Shown here piece by piece: positions 63,597-64,000 of a DNA stretch of 64,000 nt (positions within the stretch are counted from its first letter, which is position 1; each line of letters opens with the position of its first letter). The translations under genes were made by a program, and so were the position numbers. The notes under the pieces were generated by a model. That model saw nothing but the letters and a program-made list of their open reading frames with translations. It did no database searches and was not told the DNA's origin. This stretch comes from an uncultured Muribaculaceae bacterium (GTDB taxonomy: Bacteria; Bacteroidota; Bacteroidia; Bacteroidales; Muribaculaceae): assembly GCA_910576775.1 (NCBI GenBank), contig CAJTJV010000004.1, positions 38,884 through 102,883 of the forward strand, written 5' to 3'.

Positions 63597-64000
63597 GAGA
63601 CTGTGTCGTAATTAAGCGGCGCAGCCTCCTTTTATATGCTCTGAGGTTCCGATATTTTTCAGGCGACCGATTTTCGCGGATTTTCCCAAAATATTCGAAT
63701 GTCAGGCGATAGAAGCCGTGATATATGTATAGACAAGCCAAAACAGGGCGTATTTCCCCCGTTTTTGGCCTGTTTCGCTATCTTTGAGCACATTTTCTTG
63801 ATGTTGAAGGCAATGGCGAAGAAGGCAAAGTCCATTGTGACCTTGTCTTTGCCGAAATGCCGGAAGCGGCGGTATGCCATGTTGAACTTCATCTGTCCGA
63901 AGACTGCCTCGGGCTCGATGCATCGTCGCCCACGGTGTCTGAGTCCTTCTTCGGAAATCAACAGCTCGCGAGCCTTTCTTTTGTATTCGTTTAGCCGGTG
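63597..64000 (-). mobile_element. IS1182-type insertion sequence, partial at window edge
   Basis: From GAGACTGTGTCG at 63597 (a terminal inverted repeat-like end resembling IS1182-group ends) to the window edge, with a transposase reading frame on the minus strand. Only one end is visible, so the target duplication and full length cannot be checked. Confidence 0.7.
63659..64000 (-). CDS. IS1182-family transposase, C-terminal part
   Basis: The frame is open from the right edge of the window and ends at 63659, giving the last ~113 residues of a transposase. Visible is the DDE-type C-terminal segment: RHRGRRCIEPEAVFGQMKFNMAYRRFR (read as two adjoining pieces, E in EAVFG being the probable catalytic Glu) and the FFAIAFNIKKM helix. 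The upstream two thirds are outside the window, so I cannot tell whether the gene is intact. Confidence 0.85.
   Translation of the reverse strand, partial: HRLNEYKRKARELLISEEGLRHRGRRCIEPEAVFGQMKFNMAYRRFRHFGKDKVTMDFAFFAIAFNIKKMCSKIAKQAKNGGNTPCFGLSIHISRLLSPDIRIFWENPRKSVA

Noticed and set aside
1..64000. CRISPR arrays, tRNA genes, rRNA genes or phage modules
   Set aside because: No regular repeats, cloverleaf-forming intergenic sequence, rRNA cores or phage structural genes were seen; the gaps are too short for most of these.

Overview
This 64 kb window looks like a chromosomal segment of a Bacteroidales bacterium, probably a gut species of the Muribaculaceae/Bacteroidaceae type. The signs are Bacteroidota-type promoter elements (TAnnTTTG at -7, TTTG near -33), an RprX/RprY-like two-component pair, genes packed with 1-31 base overlaps and few Shine-Dalgarno sequences, a DUF4922 protein, an anaerobic ribonucleotide reductase and an IS1182-type transposase. 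Placement below order level is inference. The content is mostly core metabolism. I saw no tRNA, rRNA, CRISPR array, prophage or plasmid functions; the only mobile DNA is an IS end at the right edge.

Layout, left to right. (a) 1-10933, minus strand: a tight operon of golvesin-type amidase, GT2 glycosyltransferase, DUF4922 (GalT/HIT-like) protein, SpoIID-like protein, AmpG-like permease, NamZ-like exo-muramidase and an FAD-linked dehydrogenase. I read it as a peptidoglycan-fragment salvage unit. (b) 11069-13168: lipid kinase and prfB, the latter with a +1 programmed frameshift that hides its first 21 codons in another frame. (c) 13232-20441: PiT phosphate permease with a PhoU-like tail, a PhoR/PhoB-like pair, and divergent trkH-trkA potassium uptake genes. 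(d) 20442-24278, minus: nfnA-nfnB-znuA-znuC (transhydrogenase plus zinc uptake, no permease gene). (e) 24352-30425, minus: pyrB-pyrI-flavin reductase-glyA-ispD-recG in overlapping order.

(f) 30600-32053, plus: pfkA-rlmH, closed by a strong hairpin terminator. (g) 32196-40810, plus: a MacAB-TolC-like efflux operon (adaptor, ATPase, two permeases, TolC) followed by an NtrC-type regulator and its histidine kinase. A sigma-54-like promoter lies just ahead of the adaptor, so the set may be self-contained. (h) 40807-43507, minus: nrdD-nrdG. (i) 43736-48552, minus: udk-lptB-glnS and a TPR protein. (j) 48666-55255, minus: a complete glycine cleavage operon (lplA-gcvT-gcvH-gcvPA-gcvPB-lpd).

(k) 55560-57795, plus: rprX-rprY-like pair. 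(l) 57868-61179, minus: DUF389 membrane protein, acetyl-CoA hydrolase/transferase family protein, and a small membrane protein. (m) 61244-63594, plus: miaB and an acyltransferase, with an IS1182-type element starting 3 bases beyond the acyltransferase stop and running off the window. The most interesting region is (a), where enzymes for releasing, importing and breaking down muropeptides sit with an enzyme that could consume D-lactate, a product of MurNAc breakdown, and with two proteins whose role there is not obvious.
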